The notes under the pieces were generated by a model. It was not told the DNA's origin and ran no database searches. It was given only the letters and a program-made list of their open reading frames with translations. From Fidelibacterota bacterium (lineage in GTDB: Bacteria > Fidelibacterota > UBA2242), in the NCBI GenBank assembly GCA_016936335.1, contig JAFGXZ010000121.1, positions 1 through 6,287 of the forward strand: 6,287 nt of DNA, given 5' to 3'. Numbering within the stretch: position 1 is the first letter of the stretch; every line of letters starts with the position of its first letter. Position numbers and translations under genes: made by a program. Shown one piece after another: positions 1-6,287 of the stretch.

Positions 1-1895
1 ACTACAGTGCAGGTGTTGTGATTCTGGATCATCTGGAACTCCGTGGCCCCAAAGCAATCAATGTAATCTATTTTAATGGCCGTGCAGTTCCCAGTGATGT
101 TGATCTCAATCCCGGCTGGGGTGGTGGTTCATATGAGATCACCGATGAAGAGGCCAGCTTCCCAGGGACCAATTCCATTAAATGGAATCTGCCTCCCAAC
201 GACTGGGCTGTCTGGGATGGTCTTGTTTTTACAACAAACACACCAAAAAATCTCTTTGTGAACTGGGCTTTCGATTCACTGAAATTCAAGATTAAAAGTG
301 ACGGACTCGATTCGATGAAAATCGTCTTGGCTGACAATGATGTTGACGGTGACGGTCCTGACCTGGAATACGAAGCCTTTACATTTCTCTATCCGGAAGA
401 TGTTGGCTATGACGGCACCTGGAAACAGGTTGCTATAGCATTGAAAGATTTCGACCGCAATGGCGGCGCCTGGAATGGCAGCTATATGCAGTATGATGCC
501 CTGATGGACAGCTCTAAGACATATCGTCTTAAAATTCTGATGGGCAGCAATGCTGATATTGGCAAGGTTGTGTATCTGGATGATATCTGGATCGGTTCAC
601 CGATTATTGATATTATTCCTCCGACAGAAGTTACTGGTGTGAATGGAATTGCAGCAACCTATATAAATTATGTCACCTGGACCGATTTGGCCGACGAAGA
701 AGGTGAAGTTTATGATGTTTATGCTTCACCCAATCCTATTAATGACCTGGAAGATAAATACGTGGATCTAATTGCCTCTAATGTCGCAAAAGGTGTTCGG
801 TCTGCGGTTCACTATCTGAAATATCCTTTAACCGATACAGACGTTCAATACCATTATGCTGTTATATGCAAGGATCAGGCAGGAAATGTAGGACCGTTGC
901 ATGACCCGGTCGCCCCGGTAACCAATACTGCTGAAGCAACACCGACAATAAGTCTCGATATTCCATCCGGTCTAGCTGTGGATGGTGACCTGACCGAGTG
1001 GTATGATTCTGGAATTATGCCATTTGTGATCAAACCTTCAACAAATAATACACCCGTTGGGGAATTCAACAACGATGATGACCTGACAGCGACTGTGTTT
1101 ATGGCTATAGATGCAGAGAATCTCTACATAGCCATAGATGTGATTGATGATGTCTATGCCGGCTGGAACGGCACCGGCGACTGGTGGGTGAATGACGGTG
1201 TTGAAGTATTCTTTGGAGCTTATGATCAACGTGGTCCAAGGCATACCAGCCTGAAACGCGGAGATGAACCTGATTTCAAACTGATATTCCACGATCAGGG
1301 GTTGGCAAACGGTATTGCCGGAGATGCAATTATCATGACCAATGATGATGACAACTTCTATATGGAAGGTTTCAATCCCGATTATGTTATTGAAGCGATT
1401 ATTCCTTTGGATTCTCTTTACCAGACCGGAGATTACATGTTCACCCCAACCAATGGTATGCGTATTCCTCTCGAACTCTATTTCCATGATAAAGACGGCG
1501 ATGATGGCTGGAGTTCGGTTGGATATTCTCCCTACAATAGGGATAATGCCTGGCAAACACCTTCTGCCTGGGATTATACCTGGATAGGGGATTCACCCTA
1601 TGTTACAAAAGTGGAAGAACCGACAATCGTTCAGACCTTTGAATTGAATCAGAACTACCCTAATCCATTTAATCCAACAACAACAATCGCATATACTGTA
1701 CCAACCTCAGGCCATGTATCTCTCGATGTTTATAATGTGCTCGGACAAAAAGTAATAACTTTAGTAAATGGTTTTCAGGCTTCAGGAAATCATCAGGTGA
1801 TTCTTGACGGTTCTGCATTATCCAGCGGTGTCTATTTTTACCAGATAAAAACTGCTCAAAACCACAAAACAATGAAAATGATTCTGATAAAATAA
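1..1895 (+). CDS. Secreted multidomain protein with carbohydrate-binding-like modules and type IX sorting tail (5' partial)
   Basis: The frame is open to the left edge (YSAGVV precedes the GTG at 18), so this is the C-terminal part of a longer protein and the GTG is not a credible start. Residues are counted from that GTG (625 aa). About 14-195 form a beta-rich jelly-roll domain ending in VVYLDDIWIG, as in many galactose-binding-like carbohydrate modules; DVDGDGPDLEYE (108-119) inside it resembles a calcium loop. About 200-303 look Fn3-like (PPTEVTGVNG ... YHYAVICKDQAGNVGP). About 311-528 resemble CBM9-like/DOMON-type domains: an AVDGDLTEWYD start, NLYIAIDVIDD, WWVNDGVEVFFG and EAIIPLDSL. About 540-625 are a type A C-terminal sorting domain (NQNYPNPFNPTTTI, LGQKV, SSGVYFYQI, final MILIK). 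Such tails direct export across the outer membrane by the type IX system and are usually cleaved. No catalytic domain is visible; the missing N-terminus could hold a glycoside hydrolase or further binding modules. Domain names are recognised by eye. Confidence 0.85.
   Translation, partial: YSAGVVILDHLELRGPKAINVIYFNGRAVPSDVDLNPGWGGGSYEITDEEASFPGTNSIKWNLPPNDWAVWDGLVFTTNTPKNLFVNWAFDSLKFKIKSDGLDSMKIVLADNDVDGDGPDLEYEAFTFLYPEDVGYDGTWKQVAIALKDFDRNGGAWNGSYMQYDALMDSSKTYRLKILMGSNADIGKVVYLDDIWIGSPIIDIIPPTEVTGVNGIAATYINYVTWTDLADEEGEVYDVYASPNPINDLEDKYVDLIASNVAKGVRSAVHYLKYPLTDTDVQYHYAVICKDQAGNVGPLHDPVAPVTNTAEATPTISLDIPSGLAVDGDLTEWYDSGIMPFVIKPSTNNTPVGEFNNDDDLTATVFMAIDAENLYIAIDVIDDVYAGWNGTGDWWVNDGVEVFFGAYDQRGPRHTSLKRGDEPDFKLIFHDQGLANGIAGDAIIMTNDDDNFYMEGFNPDYVIEAIIPLDSLYQTGDYMFTPTNGMRIPLELYFHDKDGDDGWSSVGYSPYNRDNAWQTPSAWDYTWIGDSPYVTKVEEPTIVQTFELNQNYPNPFNPTTTIAYTVPTSGHVSLDVYNVLGQKVITLVNGFQASGNHQVILDGSALSSGVYFYQIKTAQNHKTMKMILIK
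1635..1892 (+). other. Type IX secretion C-terminal sorting domain (Por secretion tail, type A)
   Basis: This is the last ~86 residues of the upstream protein. It opens with FELNQNYPNPFNPTTTI, continues with short beta strands (VSLDVYNVLGQKVITLV), then an ASGNHQVILDGSALSSGVY segment and a final KMILIK strand. This pattern matches the family-wide sorting tail. The NYPNPFNP wording is typical of FCB phyla outside classical Bacteroidetes. It implies that the genome encodes a type IX secretion apparatus, none of which lies in this window. Confidence 0.92.
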
Positions 1896-1905
1896 CAAAA
1901 CAGTT

Positions 1906-1938
1906 AGTTGGCGCCGATGCTTTTATTCGGCGCCAACT
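1906..1938 (+). terminator. Perfect 12-bp inverted repeat; possible terminator or intercistronic hairpin
   Basis: Left arm AGTTGGCGCCGA (1906-1917), 9-nt loop TGCTTTTAT (1918-1926) and right arm TCGGCGCCAACT (1927-1938) pair without mismatch; 8 of 12 pairs are G-C. The hairpin starts 10 nt after the stop codon of the upstream gene, where a terminator is expected. The 3' flank is CTCTTAAAATGG, which lacks a clear T run, so an intrinsic terminator is only moderately supported. It could instead protect the upstream mRNA 3' end or reduce read-through into the receptor gene. Confidence 0.5.
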
Positions 1939-1961
1939 CTCTTAAAATGGTGAATAAGCCG

Positions 1962-1966
1962 GGTGA
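1962..1966 (+). promoter_or_regulatory. Shine-Dalgarno sequence of the TonB-dependent receptor gene
   Basis: GGTGA, within GGGTGAG, matches the GGAGGTGAT complement of the 16S rRNA 3' end and lies 5 nt before ATG 1972 (8 nt before ATG 1975). It overlaps the alternative GTG codon at 1963, which makes that GTG an unlikely start and decides in favour of ATG 1972. Confidence 0.6.
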
Positions 1967-1971
1967 GATTT

Positions 1972-4692
1972 ATGATGCAAAACAGAATATCGAATAAAAT
2001 ACTAAGTTGTTTTTTGCTTGTGATGACATGCTCAGTATTATGGGGACAGACCACCGGGAAGATTGCAGGAAAAGTGAGTGACAGTGAGACTGGCAATCCA
2101 CTGGTTGGTGTAAACATAATTATTAAAAACACTTATTGGGGTGCCGCTACTGACGAAAATGGTTTGTTCTACATTATGAACATCTCCCCTGGAAATTATG
2201 ATGTATCTGCATCTTCTATTGGTTATGCTATGCTGACCATACAGGATGTGAATGTCAATGTCAACGCTACCACCAATCTTGAGTTTAAGCTTCAATCCAG
2301 TGTTCTGCAAGGTGAAGAAGTGGTTGTTCAGGCTGAACGTATTTCAGTTAAAAAAGATCAGACCGGATCAGTTCGTCATGTCAGCTCGGAACAGATCAGC
2401 GCTCTTCCGGTTGAAAACCTGTCTGCGGTTATCAACATGCAAGCCGGAGTGGTAGATGGTCATTTCCGTGGCGGCCGCGTAACAGAGGTTTCTTATTTAA
2501 TAGATGGAATTCAGGTGGATGACAGTTTTGGAGGACAGTATAGTACAGTTGATCTGGAAGCAGAAGCAATTCAAAATCTGGAAGTTATTACCGGCACTTT
2601 CAATGCCGAATATGGCCGGGCAATGTCCGGTGTCGTCAATGCAGTGACCAAGGATGGCAGTAAAAAGGTGGAAGGTTCAGCCTCGGTGAATTATGGAAAT
2701 TACTATACAGGAAATACGGAAATTTTCGAGGGGCTATCATTAACAGAATTTAACCGGAATCAGGATTACAAAATACTGCTTAGCGGTCCAATTATTGGGG
2801 AAACCCTTACATTTTTCACCAATTTTCGATATCAAAACAACAACAACCATCTCAATGGAATTCGCCGTTTCAATGTGGATGATTACAGTCTTTTTATTGG
2901 TGATGAAAATCAGTGGTACACTGAAGCCACAGGTGACAGTCTTTACGTGCCTATGAATAACAGCGAAAACAGCTCTTTTATGGGAAAACTCACCCTGAAT
3001 CTTAAGGGCAATTTTAGAACATCATTGATGTATTCGCTTAATAAAGATTTATGGCGGGGATATAACCATCAGTTTCGATTCAATCCTGATGGAATGGGTG
3101 CCGATCACCGTCAGACCGACATGTTTGCCTTTTCACTCAATCATATGCTATCGCCTCGCTTTTTTTATGAACTGAAACTCTCCAATATGAAAAATTATTA
3201 TGGCTGGTATGTTTTTGAAGATCCGACTGATTCCGGATATGTACACGACACCTATCTGGAAAATACCGGAACCAGCTTTTTTACCGGTGGACAACAAAAA
3301 GATCACACCCAACGCACGCTGACTGATCAAAGTGTCAAATTTGACATCAATTGGCAAATGAATAATAATCATAATATTAAAACCGGTGTAAACTATTTAT
3401 TGCACACGATAGACAATAAATATTCAGCGATTCGTAATGCATGGGACGGAGATCCTCTGGAAAATACCATGGTTCTTAACCCGGACGGTACCATATCCTT
3501 TCCCTATTATCAAGCCACAACTCTGCCTGACAGTTCAGTTTACAGTGATATATATAAAGTATCGCCACTTGAATTTTCTGCATATATACAGGACAAAATG
3601 GAATTTGATGAAATGGTGATAAACTTTGGACTTCGGTTCGACTATTTTGATCCTCAGTCCGTTTATCCCAGTGATCTGCGTAATCCTGCCAACCAATTGC
3701 TTTTGCCTGATTCGATGATGTCTTTATATCCCAAGACCGAAACCCAGTCTCAGATCAGTCCTCGGCTGGGATTGGCTTATCAGCTCAGCAATGCAGCTGT
3801 GCTGCACTTTTCTTATGGACATTTTTTCCAAATGCCGCCTCTTTATGCTCTTTATCAAAATCATGCTTTTCGAATATCACCCTCAGATTATGAAACGACA
3901 CTGGGAAATTCCCGATTAAAAGCTGAAAAAACCGTAACTTATGAGATAGGTCTTTGGCAGGAAGTAACAAAAAATATCGGCATAGAAGTCGCGCTCTATT
4001 ACCGCGATATCTATGACCTGCTTAGCACACGCATCGTGAGCACTTACAATCAGATTGAGTACGGCCTTTATACGAACAAAGACTATGGCAATGCCCGCGG
4101 TTTGGAAGTAAAAGTAGATATCCATTATGGCGCATTTTTCTCCAATTTCAATTATACACTTCAATACACTCGCGGCATCGCCGATAACCCAACCCAGACT
4201 TTTACCCGTGCCGGCGACAGCATGGATCCTATCACCCGACTGATTCCCATGCCCTGGGATCAGAGGCATACGCTGAATCTCTCAGCCGGATATAATACCA
4301 GCCGGTATGGAGCAACCCTGACTGCCTATTATGGCAGTGGTTCTCCTTATACTTTTTCACCCATTCAGGAATCACCGTTGGCCAGGGTCAATCTCTATCC
4401 GAATAATGATACTCAACCAGCACATTATAGTATCGATTTAAATGGATTTTACAGTATCAAACTGTTCAAAGGGGTTGATACCCGAATCACCTTCGCGGTT
4501 TATAACTTACTCGACCGCCTTAATCCGGTTTGGGTTTACGGGTCAACCGGTCAACCCTATACAGATATTATCCGGCAATCTGATATCGAAAATCACCGGA
4601 GCAATTTTTCTACAATCTATGATGTGATACAAAACCCAGCAATGTATTCAGCACCACGCTATGTAAAGCTGGGTTTGGGAGTGGTATTCTGA
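1972..4692 (+). CDS. TonB-dependent outer-membrane receptor with N-terminal carboxypeptidase-regulatory-like domain (Oar/SusC-like)
   Basis: This complete 906-aa protein should form a TonB-gated outer-membrane pore that imports a ligand using inner-membrane energy. The start at ATG 1972 gives a signal peptide (residues 1-25, MMQNRISNKILSCFLLVMTC through VLWG, cleaved before QTTG). GTG 1963 and ATG 1975 are alternatives. Residues about 29-107 are a carboxypeptidase-D-regulatory-like beta sandwich (GKIAGKVSDSETGNPLVGVN, ATDENGLFYI, PGNYDV). EEVVVQAER (115-123) is a TonB-box-like segment. The plug spans about 127-230 (FRGGR, VSYLIDGIQV, NLEVITGTFNAEYGRAMSGV). The rest is an aromatic-rich barrel with motifs usual for the group: SPRLGLAYQL near 596, LGNSRLKAEKTVTYEIGL near 644 and MPWDQRHTLNL near 760. 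It ends in Phe, the outer-membrane insertion signature. The ligand is not readable. The next gene follows almost without gap, so co-transcription is likely. Confidence 0.93.
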   Translation: MMQNRISNKILSCFLLVMTCSVLWGQTTGKIAGKVSDSETGNPLVGVNIIIKNTYWGAATDENGLFYIMNISPGNYDVSASSIGYAMLTIQDVNVNVNATTNLEFKLQSSVLQGEEVVVQAERISVKKDQTGSVRHVSSEQISALPVENLSAVINMQAGVVDGHFRGGRVTEVSYLIDGIQVDDSFGGQYSTVDLEAEAIQNLEVITGTFNAEYGRAMSGVVNAVTKDGSKKVEGSASVNYGNYYTGNTEIFEGLSLTEFNRNQDYKILLSGPIIGETLTFFTNFRYQNNNNHLNGIRRFNVDDYSLFIGDENQWYTEATGDSLYVPMNNSENSSFMGKLTLNLKGNFRTSLMYSLNKDLWRGYNHQFRFNPDGMGADHRQTDMFAFSLNHMLSPRFFYELKLSNMKNYYGWYVFEDPTDSGYVHDTYLENTGTSFFTGGQQKDHTQRTLTDQSVKFDINWQMNNNHNIKTGVNYLLHTIDNKYSAIRNAWDGDPLENTMVLNPDGTISFPYYQATTLPDSSVYSDIYKVSPLEFSAYIQDKMEFDEMVINFGLRFDYFDPQSVYPSDLRNPANQLLLPDSMMSLYPKTETQSQISPRLGLAYQLSNAAVLHFSYGHFFQMPPLYALYQNHAFRISPSDYETTLGNSRLKAEKTVTYEIGLWQEVTKNIGIEVALYYRDIYDLLSTRIVSTYNQIEYGLYTNKDYGNARGLEVKVDIHYGAFFSNFNYTLQYTRGIADNPTQTFTRAGDSMDPITRLIPMPWDQRHTLNLSAGYNTSRYGATLTAYYGSGSPYTFSPIQESPLARVNLYPNNDTQPAHYSIDLNGFYSIKLFKGVDTRITFAVYNLLDRLNPVWVYGSTGQPYTDIIRQSDIENHRSNFSTIYDVIQNPAMYSAPRYVKLGLGVVF

Positions 4693-4706
4693 AATGACAG
4701 ATAACA

Positions 4707-4711
4707 AAGGA
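4707..4711 (+). promoter_or_regulatory. Shine-Dalgarno sequence deciding the start of the third gene
   Basis: AAGGA lies 6 nt before ATG 4718. The protein then begins MNRYKLILMLFLF, a compact signal peptide. The earlier in-frame ATG at 4694 has only a distant GGGAG (4677-4681, 12 nt away) and would add MTDNKGLG, an atypical extension. The later start is therefore preferred. Confidence 0.6.
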
Positions 4712-4717
4712 CTCGGA

Positions 4718-6151
4718 ATGAATCGATATAAATTAATACTGATGTTATTTTTGTTTATACTTTGCGGGACAATACTCTTTGCACAGGGACGCATATACGA
4801 AGGTCCTGACGATCCGGCTGGAGACATTGCCGCAGAACGGGAAGGCTATATGACAGGCAACAGGGTTTTTCTTTATTTCAGAAATACCACTGAGCTTTCT
4901 GACTGGCCCAAAGCAAATGTTTCACGCTGGCCGAATAACTATCAAGGTACAAAAATGACGGATGGCGTAGCACTTTTGGTGGGTGCCCGTGTTTATATCA
5001 CCCAGGATACCATTCCGGTTACCAATCCACTGGATATTTTTCAGCTCAGTATGCAGGGACTTATTGATACGGTATATTTTCTCCAGACCAGCTATCGTGA
5101 AGAGATGGATGAGGATCTTCAGGGCGTTGTGGAATGGGGGTTTTATCCGGTCTTTGGATATTTCAATGAAGTGAATGAATATCCGGCTATGAGTAATAAG
5201 CCGGGATCCTGGCCACTATTAGGCTGGCCAGCCCGCGGAAATACTTATAAATGGCCTGGGGAATGGAATGGACGATTTGGGCGGGGTATCATTTATGCGG
5301 ATTTAGAAACCTATTTTGTTGTCAATGATGCCCAGGATCAGGAATATTGCGGCCGCGGGATACCTGGAGCCGTCGATTATCCCCATTATTACCCGCGACC
5401 GGGAGTAAAAATTGGAGACAAAAACCCTAATGTAACTATTCAAAAGGGAAATCCCTGGGGAGGCTTAGGTATTCGTGTGGAAACCCGCGGTTTTCAGTGG
5501 AACAATCCCCAGGCCCGGGATGCCATCTTTTTTGAATACTCTATTGCCAATATATCAGAATATGATATTCGTGATGTAGGATTCGGTTATTGGGTAGACA
5601 ATGCCATCGGCGGTGAAGGAGCTGATGATGAACTTGGTTATTTTGACGTGGATCTGGACATGGCTTATAGCTGGGATAAAGATGGGGTCGGTCTTGCAGG
5701 GTCCGTCACCGGTACAATGGGCTTTGCCTATCTGGAAAGCCCTGGTTTGCCTTACGATGGGCTTGATAATGATAATGACGGAATTATCGATGAGCACCGC
5801 GATAACAGTGAAGGAATGCTGATTAGCGGGCAGGATGCCATCCGCAGTTATGCCATGGGCAATTATGACCTTTTTAAATTTGAAGCCAGATATGGCAAGC
5901 TAGAAGATTTGCCGGCTTATCAGATTGGATACTGGTGGACTGGTGATGAAGATATGGATTGGCAAGATGGGGAAGATTTGAATGGAGACGGAATCTATGA
6001 TATTGGTGAATATGCAGGCGATGATGTAGGACTTGATGGCATCGGTCCTGGTGATATCAATTATCCGGTCCTGACGAAGGAGAATGCAACCATATGCCGG
6101 ATTATAAGGAAGGGGAAGGTTGCGAGCCTAATTTTGCAGCTACTGATGTAA
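4718..6151 (+). CDS. Secreted protein of unknown function, EGPDDPAGD N-terminus; frame broken near its 3' end
   Basis: I do not assign a function. From ATG 4718 the reading is 477 aa; ATG 4694, 1 nt after the receptor stop, is the alternative start. Residues 1-22 are a signal peptide (MNRYKLILMLFLFILCGTIL, cleaved around FA-QG). There is no lipobox, so it is not an obvious lipoprotein. The mature protein is acidic and rich in Trp, Tyr and Gly: QGRIYEGPDDPAGDIAAERE at the front, a Trp-rich stretch (about 163-183), and two calcium-loop-like sites, DNDNDGIIDE (350-359, thrombospondin type 3-like) and DLNGDGIYDIGE (420-431, EF-hand/dockerin-like spacing). The last ~29 residues after INYP are basic and hydrophobic (TKENATICRIIRKGKVASLI), unlike the rest. 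The acidic reading resumes one frame back, so the stop at 6149 is probably an artefact of a lost base. Its position suggests it works with the receptor at the outer membrane or is exported; SusD features were not recognised. Confidence 0.8.
   Translation: MNRYKLILMLFLFILCGTILFAQGRIYEGPDDPAGDIAAEREGYMTGNRVFLYFRNTTELSDWPKANVSRWPNNYQGTKMTDGVALLVGARVYITQDTIPVTNPLDIFQLSMQGLIDTVYFLQTSYREEMDEDLQGVVEWGFYPVFGYFNEVNEYPAMSNKPGSWPLLGWPARGNTYKWPGEWNGRFGRGIIYADLETYFVVNDAQDQEYCGRGIPGAVDYPHYYPRPGVKIGDKNPNVTIQKGNPWGGLGIRVETRGFQWNNPQARDAIFFEYSIANISEYDIRDVGFGYWVDNAIGGEGADDELGYFDVDLDMAYSWDKDGVGLAGSVTGTMGFAYLESPGLPYDGLDNDNDGIIDEHRDNSEGMLISGQDAIRSYAMGNYDLFKFEARYGKLEDLPAYQIGYWWTGDEDMDWQDGEDLNGDGIYDIGEYAGDDVGLDGIGPGDINYPVLTKENATICRIIRKGKVASLILQLLM
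6055..6148 (+). other. Frame break in the third gene (apparent one-base deletion, best placed at about 6065-6069)
   Basis: The upstream frame stays open until TAA 6149-6151. The frame one base back opens after TGA 6052-6054, so the switch must fall in this overlap. At 6062-6072 the sequence TATCCGGTCCT reads Y-P-V-L in the upstream frame. One additional G (CCGGGTCCT) would give Y-P-G-P-D-E-G-E-C-N and run on with the same acidic composition. This can be a true mutation or an assembly/sequencing error in a short G run. Confidence 0.75.
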
Positions 6152-6287
6152 GTGAATCTGATATGGTAGGGTTGACCAGCTTTCGGCTATTTCCAGTGCC
6201 ATCTCATAGTTCAGACCATTGGTGGTTTAAGGGCGATAAATCAATGTGGGAATTATTGGGTGCTTATCATTTGGAAGAATACAGTGG
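6067..6287 (+). CDS. Continuation of the third gene after the frame break (3' partial)
   Basis: From GGT 6067 this frame runs open to the right edge (73 codons). It reads GPDEGECNHMPDYKEGEGCE, then FAATDVSESDMVGLTSFRLF, then SHSSDHWWFKGDKSMWELLG and on to LEEYSG. Composition (acidic, Trp/Tyr/Gly-rich) matches the segment before the break, and no credible start or separate ribosome site is seen. It is therefore best taken as the downstream part of the same protein rather than a new gene. ATG 6094 is the first in-frame ATG, but it lies inside the continuous acidic stretch. The full protein extends beyond the window, where a type IX sorting tail might be expected by analogy with the first gene, though this cannot be seen. 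Confidence 0.7.

Noticed and set aside
18..20. GTG 18 as the true start of the first gene
   Set aside because: The frame is open upstream to the window edge, no signal peptide follows although the protein has an export tail, and the first residues match the end strand of a domain.
1038..1556. 172-codon antisense open frame inside the first gene
   Set aside because: It lies wholly opposite a well-supported CBM9-like coding region, its translation is rich in Ile/Val with no recognisable domain, and it has no convincing ribosome site. It is a codon-bias shadow.
1943..1948. TAAAAT as a -10 promoter element for the receptor gene
   Set aside because: No acceptable -35 element is seen at the right spacing (the region is taken by the hairpin), and promoter consensus in this lineage is uncertain.
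1972..2046. Lipoprotein signal in the receptor (Cys at residues 13 and 20)
   Set aside because: Cys13 lies at the front of the hydrophobic core and Cys20 is preceded by Val-Met-Thr; neither fits a lipobox. A normal cleavage site follows at LWG-QTTG.
3916..4269. 117-codon antisense open frame inside the receptor gene
   Set aside because: It is opposite conserved barrel motifs of the receptor; no domain or start signal supports it.
6055..6148. Programmed -1 frameshifting instead of a lost base
   Set aside because: No X-XXY-YYZ slippery heptamer was found in the overlap. The purine-rich AAGGAAGGGGAAGG near 6100 could stimulate slippage, but a shift there would keep a basic segment that does not fit the protein. 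A one-base loss near 6067 is simpler.

Overview
The window reads as part of a Gram-negative genome of the FCB (Fibrobacterota-Chlorobiota-Bacteroidota) superphylum. The main clue is the C-terminal sorting tail of the first gene (NQNYPNPFNPTTTI ... ASGNHQVILDGSALSSGVYFY). This wording is typical of type IX-secreted proteins in lineages such as Calditrichota, KSB1, Marinimicrobia and Ignavibacteria. The second gene is an Oar/SusC-like TonB-dependent receptor with an N-terminal carboxypeptidase-regulatory-like domain, which fits the same group. The exact phylum cannot be fixed from this sequence.

Layout: all coding is on the + strand and very dense. (1) 1-1895 is the 3' part of a large secreted multidomain protein, open at the left edge. 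It contains a jelly-roll carbohydrate-binding-like domain, an Fn3-like domain, a CBM9-like domain and a type IX sorting tail. (2) 1896-1971 is a short gap with a perfect 12-bp GC-rich inverted repeat, a possible terminator or intercistronic hairpin, followed by a Shine-Dalgarno sequence. (3) 1972-4692 is a complete TonB-dependent outer-membrane receptor. (4) From 4718 (alternative start 4694) to the right edge is a secreted protein of unknown function with the mature N-terminus QGRIYEGPDDPAGD. Its frame breaks near 6065 and continues one frame back to the window end, so the gene looks like one long ORF interrupted by a one-base loss.

Working together (inference): the receptor and the following secreted protein are almost fused at the DNA level (1 or 25 nt apart) and are very probably co-transcribed. 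This recalls the SusC/SusD layout, but the second protein does not look like SusD. The upstream protein has carbohydrate-binding-type modules and would be delivered to the cell surface or medium. The set suggests surface capture and uptake of a polymer or its fragments, but no catalytic domain is visible here and the substrate is unknown. No RNA genes, CRISPR arrays, insertion sequences or phage genes were seen, and there is no gene-free stretch longer than 100 bases.
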